A stretch of 64,000 nucleotides of DNA from an uncultured Prevotellaceae bacterium (GTDB lineage Bacteria > Bacteroidota > Bacteroidia > Bacteroidales > Bacteroidaceae). Made by a program: the position numbers and the translations under genes. Positions 1 through 7,882 of this stretch are shown one piece after another. Numbering within the stretch: position 1 is the first letter of the stretch; every line of letters begins with the position of its first letter. The stretch spans positions 1 to 64,000 of the forward strand of contig CADBHI010000011.1 of the NCBI GenBank assembly GCA_902794405.1. Direction: 5' to 3'. Under the pieces are notes generated by a model. The model searched no databases. It saw only the letters and a program-made list of their open reading frames with translations, and was not told where the DNA came from.

Positions 1-1143
1 AGGCAGAGCGCGAGCCATAATGCGCTGGAAGCACATCTGGCAGTTGCAAACCTTAGAAGAAGCGGTGTTACCACAGTGGAAGCCCATGAAGATCTCCTTT
101 TCTGTGTATGTATCGCAAGCAAACTTCTTGCCCTTGATGCTCTCCTCGTACATATCAGTAGGTACGGTGTTGTTGATGTCGAGCAGTGTAACAGCATCCT
201 CAGAGATACAAGTTCCGATGTACTCAGACAGAGCGCCATAGATATCAACCTCGCAAGCTACAGGAATACCACGACTCGTCAGACGGCTGTTCACATAGCA
301 GGGAACGAAGCCGAACATGGTCTGGAAGGCAGGCCAGCACTTGTTGGCCATAGCCACGAACTGGCGAGAACCCTTGTGACCCTCGATCCAGTCTGTCAGC
401 GTCAGCTCATACTGAGCCAGCTTCGGCAGCACATGAGGAATCTTGTTACCAGTTCCGAGCTCAGCAGCCATATCCTTCACAACGTCGTCGATGCGAGGAT
501 CGCCCTGATGCTTCTGGAAGGCCTCAAGCAAGTCGAGCTCTGAGTTCTCCTCGATCTCAACGTCGAGGTCATACAGAGCACGGATAGGAGCGTTACAAGC
601 CAGGAAGTTGTTAGGACGAGGGCCGAAGCTGATGATCTTCAGGTTCTGCAGACCAACGATAGCACGAGCGATAGGCAGGAACTCGTGAATCATCTCAGCG
701 CACTGAGCAGCATCACCTACGGGCTCCTCAGGAATGTAAGCGCGAGTCTTACGCAGCGACAGAGCCTGGCTGGCGTTCAGCATACCGCAGTAAGCATCGC
801 CACGACCATCGATCAGGTCGTTCTGAGTCTCCTCAGCAGCAGCACAGAACATCGTCGGACCCAGGAACCAATCAGCAATCATGGTCTCAGAAATCTCAGG
901 ACCAAAGTTGCCTAAGTAGACGCAAAGGGCGTTACAACCAGCCTTCTTCACATCCTCCAAAGCCTGCTGAGCGTGAATCTCACTCTCAACGATACAAATA
1001 GGACACTCGTAGATACCATCCTTACCGAACTTCTCTACATACTTGGCAATCACAGCCTTACGGCGGTTAACAGCCAATGACTCGGGGAAACAGTCGCGGC
1101 TCACGGCCACGATTCCAATCTTAATTACAGGTACGTTATTCAT
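1..1143 (-). CDS. L-fucose/L-arabinose isomerase family protein, C-terminus cut off
   Basis: The reading frame starts at the ATG at 1143 (MNNVPVIKIGIVAVSRD) and runs off the window after 381 codons, so roughly the last fifth to quarter is missing if it has the usual 450-500 residues. The N-terminal half looks like the Rossmann-like domains of FucI/AraA-type isomerases, and the segment with GFVPCYVNSRLTSRGIPVACEVD followed by an acidic metal-site-like DIYGALSEYIG stretch is typical of this fold. Members interconvert aldoses and ketoses with Mn2+, but many uncharacterised relatives exist and the substrate cannot be told here. A TATCTTTGC box 44 bp upstream supports the start. Stands alone, separated from the ATPase gene upstream by about 180 bp. 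Confidence 0.75.
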   Translation of the reverse strand, partial: MNNVPVIKIGIVAVSRDCFPESLAVNRRKAVIAKYVEKFGKDGIYECPICIVESEIHAQQALEDVKKAGCNALCVYLGNFGPEISETMIADWFLGPTMFCAAAEETQNDLIDGRGDAYCGMLNASQALSLRKTRAYIPEEPVGDAAQCAEMIHEFLPIARAIVGLQNLKIISFGPRPNNFLACNAPIRALYDLDVEIEENSELDLLEAFQKHQGDPRIDDVVKDMAAELGTGNKIPHVLPKLAQYELTLTDWIEGHKGSRQFVAMANKCWPAFQTMFGFVPCYVNSRLTSRGIPVACEVDIYGALSEYIGTCISEDAVTLLDINNTVPTDMYEESIKGKKFACDTYTEKEIFMGFHCGNTASSKVCNCQMCFQRIMARALP

Positions 1144-1186
1144 CTCAAAAAGAGTTATTTGATTAGTAATAATTTTATTTCAATCC

Positions 1187-1195
1187 GCAAAGATA
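1187..1195 (-). promoter_or_regulatory. Bacteroidetes -7 element for the isomerase-like gene
   Basis: TATCTTTGC on the minus strand, about 44 bp before the ATG at 1143. This is the exact form of the Bacteroidetes -7 consensus TAnnTTTG. A CTTG at about 1214-1217 stands near the expected place of the TTTG -33 element. Confidence 0.6.
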
Positions 1196-1260
1196 CATCA
1201 TTATTATCAGACTACCAAGCCATTTTGCATTTTTTTTCTTATAAAGGTTAGTTTCCCTTA

Positions 1261-1304
1261 CTAAGTGGCCCATTTAGTATGGCTAAGTGGCCCATTTAGT
1301 CCAG
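1261..1304 (+). repeat. Two 22-bp tandem units in an intergenic gap
   Basis: CTAAGTGGCCCATTTAGT occurs twice exactly 22 bp apart (1261 and 1283). The units carry the CTAA...TTAG core also seen in the intergenic repeats at 3291, 14446, 36774 and 36909, all with 22-bp spacing. It lies between the 3' end of the ATPase gene and the promoter of the isomerase-like gene. Confidence 0.7.
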
Positions 1305-1324
1305 GCATATAATATACCTCACAC

Positions 1325-2461
1325 TTACCTTTTTCTTCTGTCCAGCCAAAGGCTCAGGAGCGGATCAGAAAGAGAATAGGTTTTCTCTTTTCTCGTTATC
1401 AGATCATACTCCAAAAGCTTGAGGGCTGCTGACTGAGTGGAACTGGGTGAGCGTAAACGATGCTTCTTATTGAAAGCTGAAGAAGTGATACTTTGCACCT
1501 CTCCTTCCACATAAATGGCATAGAGAAGTTCTTTTTGTGCCTCTGTGATAAAAGACAACTGCTCTCGCAGGTGAGAGTCGTTCTCCTTGATATAATTATC
1601 AATAAGTATTTTTACCATATCTACATCACAGGCCTCACCTTCAGGCGTTTCAATATAAGCATCTTTCATCATACGCTGAACGTAAAGGGTTACTCCCCAA
1701 AAAGTATCATAGACATAAGTGAATGCTTCTTTACTGAGAGTTTTTCCTGCCTTTTGGAAATGGGTAGATGCAAAATCAAAATAAACATCCTCATCTATGG
1801 GCTCAAGCCTCAATGGCTTTGCACTTTGATAAAATGGACGCTTAGACGAAAAGAACATCTCTTCCATCAGTCTTCTACGACTGCCAGAAAACACAAAATT
1901 GGCATTCGACAACTTCTGAATTTGAGTACGCAATATCTGCTCAACATTCTTTTCAGGATAACGTATTATCTGCTGAAACTCATCGATAACAACAAGACAA
2001 CGTTTCTCAACTGATTCCAAATACTGGAATATCTCACGAAGCGTATATTCCGGCTGTTGGATATCTCCTAATCTAATATCGAAAGTAGGTGTATTTTGAA
2101 CAGGATCATAGCCGAAACTGCCACTAAGAGACTTTAAAAAGGTAATAAACATCTTACGCCATTTATCGCTTCTTGTTGCAACAGTTTCAAAAACGGCAGT
2201 ACCAAGAGTGAAGATAAATTCACGAAAGGTCGTCGTCTGAAGGATATCAACAGAAATTGTAATGTAATCATCTTTTATGACAGGCTTGTCGAAAACAAAG
2301 TCGACAAGCGATGTCTTACCCATTCGACGAGAAGAAGTGAGAACCACATTTAACTGGTTAGTAAGTGACTTCTGAAGATCTGTTGACTCCTCAATTCTAT
2401 CACAAAAATAGGCTTCTGGTATTTTGCCTGATACAATAAATGGATTGATACTTATACTCAT
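1325..2461 (-). CDS. AAA family ATPase (archaeal-type/STAND-like), copy 1
   Basis: A 378-residue ATPase. The P-loop reads SSRRMGKTS at about residues 43-51, with Ser where the first Gly is usual, a known variant in this group. Walker B is LVVIDEFQQI near 157-166, followed by a sensor-like FSGSRRRLMEEMF, and a winged-helix-like C-terminus that begins near TEAQKELLYAIY. The protein aligns with the one at 3717-4856 along its whole length (shared FxYxCDRxEE, DEFQQI, SxxKRPFYQS). The family is large in Bacteroidales and often of unknown role; links to mobile elements, signalling or toxin control have been suggested. ATG start is supported by a full promoter 20 bp upstream. Confidence 0.75.
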   Translation of the reverse strand: MSISINPFIVSGKIPEAYFCDRIEESTDLQKSLTNQLNVVLTSSRRMGKTSLVDFVFDKPVIKDDYITISVDILQTTTFREFIFTLGTAVFETVATRSDKWRKMFITFLKSLSGSFGYDPVQNTPTFDIRLGDIQQPEYTLREIFQYLESVEKRCLVVIDEFQQIIRYPEKNVEQILRTQIQKLSNANFVFSGSRRRLMEEMFFSSKRPFYQSAKPLRLEPIDEDVYFDFASTHFQKAGKTLSKEAFTYVYDTFWGVTLYVQRMMKDAYIETPEGEACDVDMVKILIDNYIKENDSHLREQLSFITEAQKELLYAIYVEGEVQSITSSAFNKKHRLRSPSSTQSAALKLLEYDLITRKEKTYSLSDPLLSLWLDRRKR

Positions 2462-2479
2462 AACTATCTGATTTTGTGT

Positions 2480-2511
2480 GCAAAGATAGCAATTATTATC
2501 AAATTACCAAA
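2480..2511 (-). promoter_or_regulatory. Promoter of ATPase copy 1
   Basis: Minus-strand TTTG (2508-2511), 19-bp spacer and TATCTTTGC (2480-2488). The predicted start of transcription is only about 10-15 bp from the ATG at 2461, which fixes the start codon. Confidence 0.65.
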
Positions 2512-2663
2512 ATAAAATTACCGAAAAAAAATAATTTGTGTTGGTGTTAATATTTCGAGGAAATAGAAGATAAATATGGTTTGTAAAGAAATATGGCTAA
2601 AATTTCATTGCTAGCATTTATGGTAAATATTGACATGATTGCAAACAATTGCGAACCACCAGA

Positions 2664-2696
2664 TTTGGTTGATAAGCAGAATTATCGTACCTTTGT
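2664..2696 (+). promoter_or_regulatory. Promoter of the small membrane protein gene
   Basis: TTTG (2664-2667), a 20-bp spacer and TACCTTTGT (2688-2696), about 26 bp before the ATG at 2723. Confidence 0.6.
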
Positions 2697-2722
2697 AGCC
2701 ACAAAAGTGAAATAGTTCGAGT

Positions 2723-3220
2723 ATGGAAGACATCAGAATCTATCGTATTGTCTGGAAAAACCTATTAGCAGCCATCGCTTGTCTGACACTTACTGCCGTC
2801 AGTATTGTTGACTCAATTAACAGAAATGGTGGACCGGGAGAGATGGCGGTTGGCTTGTGCTTCGGCTTAATTGGCCTGTTCGTATTGTATAAAACAGTGA
2901 AGGTGAGGCTTCGTCCCTATCTGACCATCAACGACAAGTGTCTCGTTCAAAGCCGGCCTAATTATCCCAATCATACTGTACGTTTTTCGGAGGTGGATCA
3001 CTTTGAGCTTTCGCGGTTCAACATTCTGCTACCATTTGAAAGGGACATCCTTGTCTACTACAAAAAAGACAAAGACAAACAAAAAGTTTACAGTCCTACT
3101 TTTTTCGGACGCATAGCTGCCAAGCTGTTTTCCGGTGCCGATGAATATATCAACATTAGCGGCATCAATATGAAACCACAGGAGCTATTCGACCTACTCA
3201 GCGAACGGGTCATAAAATAA
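2723..3220 (+). CDS. Small membrane protein, STM3941-like
   Basis: A 165-residue protein. Two hydrophobic segments (about residues 12-30, LLAAIACLTLTAVSIV, and 42-58, MAVGLCFGLIGLFVLY) form a hairpin, followed by a cytoplasmic domain of beta character that starts RPYLTINDKCLV and resembles the PH-like part of STM3941-type proteins. The C-terminal stretch ISGINMKPQELFDLLSER is typical of that group, where it precedes the end of the domain. Function is unknown. It is monocistronic: own promoter upstream and a strong hairpin terminator right after the stop. Confidence 0.6.
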   Translation: MEDIRIYRIVWKNLLAAIACLTLTAVSIVDSINRNGGPGEMAVGLCFGLIGLFVLYKTVKVRLRPYLTINDKCLVQSRPNYPNHTVRFSEVDHFELSRFNILLPFERDILVYYKKDKDKQKVYSPTFFGRIAAKLFSGADEYINISGINMKPQELFDLLSERVIK

Positions 3221-3245
3221 AGAGAGGTAAGAAGATATAGACCAT

Positions 3246-3280
3246 AATGGCAGGGACATCAATTTTTCCCTGCCATTTTA
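3246..3280 (+). terminator. Hairpin terminator after the small membrane protein gene
   Basis: AATGGCAGGGA (3246-3256) pairs perfectly with TCCCTGCCATT (3267-3277), followed by TTTA. The loop is 10 bases and T-rich. Confidence 0.75.
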
Positions 3281-3290
3281 CATTTAGTCG

Positions 3291-3334
3291 GATTAAATGA
3301 CCCTTTTACTCCGACTAAACAACCCTTTTACTCC
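3291..3334 (+). repeat. Two 22-bp tandem units
   Basis: GATTAAATGACCCTTTTACT (from 3291) and GACTAAACAACCCTTTTACT (from 3313) are spaced exactly 22 bp and end in CC. They share the GACTAA core and spacing with four other intergenic arrays in this window. Confidence 0.7.
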
Positions 3335-3450
3335 GGGCAAACTCCAAGGGGGGATCTGGACGTGTTTTTATGCACGCTTTTGCAAAAAGTGCCAACACCT
3401 CCCGTCAATCGCCAGAAACCCCTATGTACAAAGGGTTTCAGAATTTCGAG

Positions 3451-3498
3451 ACCTCCCGTCAGACCTCCCGTGACACCTCCCGTCAGACCTCCCTTCTG
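3451..3498 (+). repeat. Four 12-bp tandem repeats
   Basis: ACCTCCCGTCAG, ACCTCCCGTGAC, ACCTCCCGTCAG and ACCTCCCTTCTG lie end to end; a further ACCTCCCGTCAA stands alone near 3399. A short open frame crosses them (SRQTSRDTSRQTS) but it has no ribosome site or promoter and I do not call it a gene. The whole 3221-3716 gap otherwise holds the terminator, the 22-bp units and the promoter of the next gene. Confidence 0.7.
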
Positions 3499-3607
3499 AG
3501 CCTACTACAGGGCTTGATGAAAGGTGTCGCCACTTATAAAAGAACATTTATCTCCGACAGAACGGACACGAAATACTACGTTTTGGCTTAAAAAAGTTTC
3601 GAGTTCA

Positions 3608-3640
3608 TTTGGAAGTATAAGATAAATATCGTATCTTTGC
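3608..3640 (+). promoter_or_regulatory. Promoter of ATPase copy 2
   Basis: TTTG (3608-3611), a 20-bp spacer and TATCTTTGC (3632-3640). It leaves a leader of about 70 nt that contains the direct repeat TTCGTCACGA (3652 and 3667), a possible regulatory site. Confidence 0.65.
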
Positions 3641-3716
3641 ATCGCGTAAGTTTCGTCACGAAAAGTTCGTCACGAGATTTGTGTAACGCTAAGGGTTAAT
3701 AAAAAGAGCATACAAA

Positions 3717-4856
3717 ATGGCAAAGTCAAAGAAAAGAAAACTTGAAAACCCCTTTGTTTATCAGGGTTACGAGAGTCCTGACTACTTCTGTGACCGCTTG
3801 GAAGAGACGGAAAATGTTCTTTCTGCTCTCCGAAATGGACGCAATATCACGCTGATTTCTCCACGAAAAATTGGCAAAACAGGCCTTATAAATCATGCTT
3901 TTTACCGTATTAAAGAGCAAGAATCTGACATTATTTGCATCTATATCGACATATTCTCTACTAACAATCTTCTTGAATTTGTTGAAACAATCAGTAAGGT
4001 TGTCATAGAGGATGCACTTAGTCGTGAGAAGTCTTTTATGATGAAGGTTCTTGATTTCTTCAAGGGTCTGCGCCCCACTATTACTCCCGACCTATTGACA
4101 GGAATGCCAACAGTATCAGTTAGCGTGGTTCCTGTTCAGGTAGAATATACGCTGAAGAGCATTTTCGAGCATCTTGAAAATATGAATAAAAGAGTATATC
4201 TGGCTATCGACGAGTTTCAGCAGATAACAGAATATCCGGAAACAGGTACTGAGGCGCTGTTACGCTCTTATATACAATTTATGCATAATGTCAGGTTCAT
4301 ATTCTCTGGCAGTAAAAAGCATCTGATGACAGAGATGTTTTGTTCACCTAAAAGACCCTTTTATCAGAGCACACAACTGATGGAGCTTAATCCTCTTCAC
4401 GAAGAAATCTACTATGACTTTGCCAACAACTTCTTCGAGGCAAAAAAAGGCAGTATCGACAAAGAGGTTTTCCATAGTCTCTATCAGCGTTTTGATGGTT
4501 ACACCTGGTATCTTCAAGCTGTGCTGCATCGCCTTTATGAACAGGAGAAGCATGTAAACACAGAGTCACAATTGTCAGATGCCATATTATTTCAAATCAA
4601 TACGTTATCGTCTCACTATCAGACGCTCACCACTTTTCTTACTGACAATCAGCTCAGTCTTCTGAAGGCAATTGCCCTTGCGGGGGTTGTCTCGCAGCCA
4701 CAGAGTATGGATTTCATTCAGCACTATTCTTTGCCAACAGCAAGTAGTGTCAAGTCGGCTCTTGAAGTGCTTGCGGATAAAGATCTGGTGTACCGTACTC
4801 CAGAAGGTTATATTGTATACGACCGCTTTATGGGACTTTGGCTCTGCCGGATATAA
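3717..4856 (+). CDS. AAA family ATPase (archaeal-type/STAND-like), copy 2
   Basis: A 379-residue paralogue of the ATPase at 1325-2461. P-loop SPRKIGKTG at residues 48-56, Walker B LAIDEFQQITEY near 160-171, FSGSKKHLMTEMF sensor region, and a C-terminal helical/winged-helix part that ends LWLCRI. The N-terminus is basic (MAKSKKRKLE). The two copies face away from each other across the small membrane protein and are clearly diverged rather than a recent duplication. Target or partner is unknown. It ends 36 bp from the convergent CotH-like gene. Confidence 0.75.
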   Translation: MAKSKKRKLENPFVYQGYESPDYFCDRLEETENVLSALRNGRNITLISPRKIGKTGLINHAFYRIKEQESDIICIYIDIFSTNNLLEFVETISKVVIEDALSREKSFMMKVLDFFKGLRPTITPDLLTGMPTVSVSVVPVQVEYTLKSIFEHLENMNKRVYLAIDEFQQITEYPETGTEALLRSYIQFMHNVRFIFSGSKKHLMTEMFCSPKRPFYQSTQLMELNPLHEEIYYDFANNFFEAKKGSIDKEVFHSLYQRFDGYTWYLQAVLHRLYEQEKHVNTESQLSDAILFQINTLSSHYQTLTTFLTDNQLSLLKAIALAGVVSQPQSMDFIQHYSLPTASSVKSALEVLADKDLVYRTPEGYIVYDRFMGLWLCRI

Positions 4857-4892
4857 TGTCTATTGCGAAAGTTGAGTAGACGGCTGCGTCGC

Positions 4893-6950
4893 TTATTCCT
4901 TGAGCAGCTTCACCGAGTGCTGGCGACCGTTGTACTTCCAGCTGATGATGTAGAGACCGGTGGGGTAGGAGAGGAGGTTGAAACCGTCGCAAGCACGGAA
5001 GGTGGCTACCTGTCGACCAGAGGAGTTGTAGACGGTAACGGCGAAGGTGAGTTCCTGGGGACTGTCGGCTCCAAAGTGTAAGAGGCCTGTATAGGGATCG
5101 TAGGCCAGCGCATAGTCCTGAGTGAAGGCGTTCACCTCGGTATCAATGGCATCTCCTGTCTTTTCAACCGTCCAGAGACGATTAGCCGACACGCTGTTAC
5201 GCTCGTCGCTAGTATAGCTGAGTATGGGCGTTCCGTCGTCAGCACTACCCTGTTGCAGATTGGCAGCATGTTCGCTCCATCGGCTGACGATGTTGTAGAC
5301 ACCATCGGCCTGAAGCACGAAGTCCCAAAGCTGACGGGTATCAGCAGAATCGGGAGTGGCCGTATAAAGGGTACCACCCGTTTCGGTCTGGGCCGTAGCT
5401 CCTACTGGCGAGGGGTCGGCCAAAGCTTTGCCTGTAGCACGATTGACGATGAAGAGGTATCCGTTTGACAACGTCTTGATAATCCATTGTTGGCTCTCTC
5501 GGCTCTTGTCAGGTGTCCAACCACAGACCTCGTCTGTCTGCATATCCACGTCAAAGCAGGTACCTGAACCGTTGTTGACGATGGTGTAATAGGACTTGCC
5601 GTCGGCTTGGAAGTCGGATATCCGTTCCTCTGGCTCGATAGGGGGAGCATCGGGCAGCATTTCGGCAAAGGCTCTTTTCAGATACGGGATATGGTTCTTC
5701 AGGAAGGTGCGCACATAATCCACATACTCACCGTAGGTATTATAAAGGATTCGTTCGCGGAGGGCATAAGTTCTAATGCCCCAGCGATCAAAGTTCAACT
5801 TCTGCGAGGCATCGATAAGCCGGCACAGACTGTCGAGCTTCTGGTTCAGGTAGGTTTCCATTCCGTCGTCGATCAGCTGATTGAAACGACGATTGATGAG
5901 CCTTGCGAACCAGGGGTCACGCCACATCTCTTCGACCCAGGCACGGCAACCGCTGCCATAGTCGCCATAGCCATAATCCTTCATCAGCTGGCGCTCAGTA
6001 TTACTGGTGCCGCCACGACTACGATTGTCGTTGTTGTAGGCAATGTCGTAGTCCCAGAGCGGTCCCCAGTAAAGCTTGTTATCGTCCTGCTCCTTATAGA
6101 AATAGGTACTGAAGAAGCCATCGGGGTTTGCACAGATTTCCGTACAGATATACCAGTTGGCAAGGGAAATGGAGTCGACAAGCGGACGATAGCCAGTAAG
6201 GGGGTCAGTGAAATTCGAAGAGAACAGCCGCTGCTCAAAGTCGTTGACGAATTCGCGGATATAGATAAGCTGTCGACTGTCGATTTCGTCCTCGTCAGGA
6301 TAATGTATGCGGAGAGGAACATACCAGAAGTCGCTGTAGAATCCGGTCTTCCAGTTCTCAAAATCTTTAAAGCCATCGGCCTCAAGCAAGTAGCCGCCGG
6401 TAATGTTGCTCTTTTCGGTAAGCGGATAGTCCTGTTCCACAATGTTCACCCGATGAGGGCGCACATCAACCTGATCGGAAATCTGGTAGTTACCAACATA
6501 TCTTTTATTGACAGTCAGATCGACAAACTTGGCAGCCGGGTTGAACTTCAGGCCTGCACGCTCTCCCATCAGGCTTGTCAGGGCATTGCGCAACAGCGTC
6601 TTGTCGCCATGATTGGCCAGCATGGTCCATTTCTTCGTCTTGGCGTAGCCCTTGCCCAGTAGCTTCACCTTTTCATTGAACTTCAGCTTATAGGGTTTTT
6701 TAGCCAAACTTGCGGTCGAGTTACCCCTCACACGTATCTGAAGTGAATCGTAAAACGCCACAGAATCATTCTCATCAACATACCACATACGGGCATATAC
6801 CATCACATTTTTACTGGAAATAGAATTGCCCGTAAAAGTATTGATATACACATGAGGCAGATTTGTCAGCCTGACATGCTCGGTATCAGTCTCTGCGCTG
6901 ACATGAAAAGCCAAAACGATGAGCAGTATTGTCAAAAGGTTACGTTTCAT
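4893..6950 (-). CDS. Secreted CotH-like protein with ricin-type lectin domain and T9SS sorting domain
   Basis: A 685-residue protein. Residues 1-20 are a signal peptide (MKRNLLTILLIVLAFHVSA). Residues about 60-440 form a CotH kinase-like domain, with RVRGNSTASLAKKPYKLKF and GPLWDYDIAY as typical motifs. Then comes a ricin-type beta-trefoil (GTCFDVDMQTDEVCGW, QQWIIKTLSNGYLFIVN), and the last 70 residues look like a type IX secretion C-terminal domain (VTVYNSSGRQVATF, PTGLYIISWKYNGRQH, final VKLLKE). CotH proteins are atypical protein kinases in spore formers; in Bacteroidales the exported relatives have no firm function. The upstream in-frame extension to 7076 crosses the promoter and is rejected. 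Confidence 0.8.
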   Translation of the reverse strand: MKRNLLTILLIVLAFHVSAETDTEHVRLTNLPHVYINTFTGNSISSKNVMVYARMWYVDENDSVAFYDSLQIRVRGNSTASLAKKPYKLKFNEKVKLLGKGYAKTKKWTMLANHGDKTLLRNALTSLMGERAGLKFNPAAKFVDLTVNKRYVGNYQISDQVDVRPHRVNIVEQDYPLTEKSNITGGYLLEADGFKDFENWKTGFYSDFWYVPLRIHYPDEDEIDSRQLIYIREFVNDFEQRLFSSNFTDPLTGYRPLVDSISLANWYICTEICANPDGFFSTYFYKEQDDNKLYWGPLWDYDIAYNNDNRSRGGTSNTERQLMKDYGYGDYGSGCRAWVEEMWRDPWFARLINRRFNQLIDDGMETYLNQKLDSLCRLIDASQKLNFDRWGIRTYALRERILYNTYGEYVDYVRTFLKNHIPYLKRAFAEMLPDAPPIEPEERISDFQADGKSYYTIVNNGSGTCFDVDMQTDEVCGWTPDKSRESQQWIIKTLSNGYLFIVNRATGKALADPSPVGATAQTETGGTLYTATPDSADTRQLWDFVLQADGVYNIVSRWSEHAANLQQGSADDGTPILSYTSDERNSVSANRLWTVEKTGDAIDTEVNAFTQDYALAYDPYTGLLHFGADSPQELTFAVTVYNSSGRQVATFRACDGFNLLSYPTGLYIISWKYNGRQHSVKLLKE

Positions 6951-6972
6951 TGTAGTTTTAGTATAAGTGTGT

Positions 6973-7004
6973 GCAAATATACATATTTTCTGGCATACAA
7001 CAAA
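6973..7004 (-). promoter_or_regulatory. Promoter of the CotH-like gene
   Basis: Minus-strand TTTG (7001-7004), 19-bp spacer and TATATTTGC (6973-6981). The ATG at 6950 is about 22 bp downstream, so translation cannot begin at 7076. It mirrors the divergent promoter at 7038-7074. Confidence 0.65.
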
Positions 7005-7037
7005 ACAATTCTTGCTTAAGAAGCAATTTCTTCGCAT

Positions 7038-7074
7038 TTTGTAACATTGTTTCGCTGAAAATGTGTATATTTGC
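7038..7074 (+). promoter_or_regulatory. Promoter of the ABC ATPase gene
   Basis: TATATTTGC at 7066-7074 with TTTG at 7038-7041 (24-bp spacer, longer than ideal). The ATG at 7091 follows by 16 bp, which rules out the in-frame upstream start at 6971. Confidence 0.55.
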
Positions 7075-7090
7075 ACGCAAAACAGGACTT

Positions 7091-7882
7091 ATGAACAGGG
7101 AAAGCGTTGAATTACACCAGCTAAGCATTGGCTATCGTGGCAAGAAGAATGTCAAGACGGTAGCCTCGGGTATCAATGCCACCATTCGTCGAGGCGAGCT
7201 GACATGTCTGTTAGGTGCCAACGGAGTGGGCAAGTCTACCTTGCTACGCACCCTGTCTGCCTTTCAACCTAAACTGGGCGGCAACATCTATTTAGATGGG
7301 CATGATATAGAAGAACTGACAACGCAGCAGCTGAGTCGGCTCATTGGTGTTGTGCTGACAGAAAAGCCTGATGTGAAAAACATGTCCGTTGCTGACCTAG
7401 TGGCTTTGGGACGCTCGCCCTATACTGGTTTCTGGGGCACCAACACAAAAGAAGACTGGGCCATCGTGAATGAAGCCCTCGAACAGGTAGGAATAACGGA
7501 GCTTAGAGAACGTTTAGTGGATACCCTCTCAGATGGTGAACGACAGAAGGTCATGATTGCCAAAGCTCTGGCACAGCAGACGCCTGTCATCTATTTAGAC
7601 GAACCAACAGCCTTTCTCGACTTTCCCAGCAAAGTGGAAGTGATGTTGCTCCTCAGGCGCATCAGCCAAGAAGGCGGGAAAACCATCTTTCTCTCTACCC
7701 ACGACTTGGAACTGGCACTACAGATTGCCGACTGCATCTGGCTGATGGACCGTTCAGAAGGACTCCACATCGGTACTCCAGAAGAGCTGGCCAACCAAGG
7801 ATTATTAGGACGTTTCGTTGAAAAGCGGGGCATCCATTTCGATAGCCACACATTAACTATAAGAATAGACAAGACTGCATGA
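7091..7882 (+). CDS. ABC transporter ATP-binding protein, B12/iron-siderophore type
   Basis: A 263-residue ATPase with Walker A GANGVGKST (residues 42-50), Q-loop region LTEKPDVKNMSV, signature LSDGERQKV, Walker B VIYLDEPTAFLD and switch His in STHDLE. It belongs to the FecE/BtuD/FhuC group, which powers import of cobalamin, haem or ferric siderophores through a membrane permease. No permease or binding protein is next to it, but the following gene is CobD-like and overlaps it by 4 bp (ATGA), so cobalamin uptake is the best guess (btuD). It is an orphan ATPase unless the permease is encoded elsewhere. Confidence 0.8.
   Translation: MNRESVELHQLSIGYRGKKNVKTVASGINATIRRGELTCLLGANGVGKSTLLRTLSAFQPKLGGNIYLDGHDIEELTTQQLSRLIGVVLTEKPDVKNMSVADLVALGRSPYTGFWGTNTKEDWAIVNEALEQVGITELRERLVDTLSDGERQKVMIAKALAQQTPVIYLDEPTAFLDFPSKVEVMLLLRRISQEGGKTIFLSTHDLELALQIADCIWLMDRSEGLHIGTPEELANQGLLGRFVEKRGIHFDSHTLTIRIDKTA

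Noticed and set aside
3370..3591. 73-codon frame through the 12-bp repeats
   Set aside because: Its sequence is only the translation of the repeats (SRQTSRDTSRQTS); no promoter, no ribosome site, and the real promoter of the next gene follows it.
5607..6662. 351-codon + strand frame opposite the CotH-like gene
   Set aside because: Shadow frame: no family resemblance, no promoter, and the minus-strand gene has clear domains and signal peptide.
6950..7091. Longer N-termini for the CotH-like protein and the ABC ATPase
   Set aside because: Both in-frame extensions pass through the -7 boxes, so they cannot be translated from these promoters; the shorter forms start with a signal peptide and a normal ABC N-terminus.
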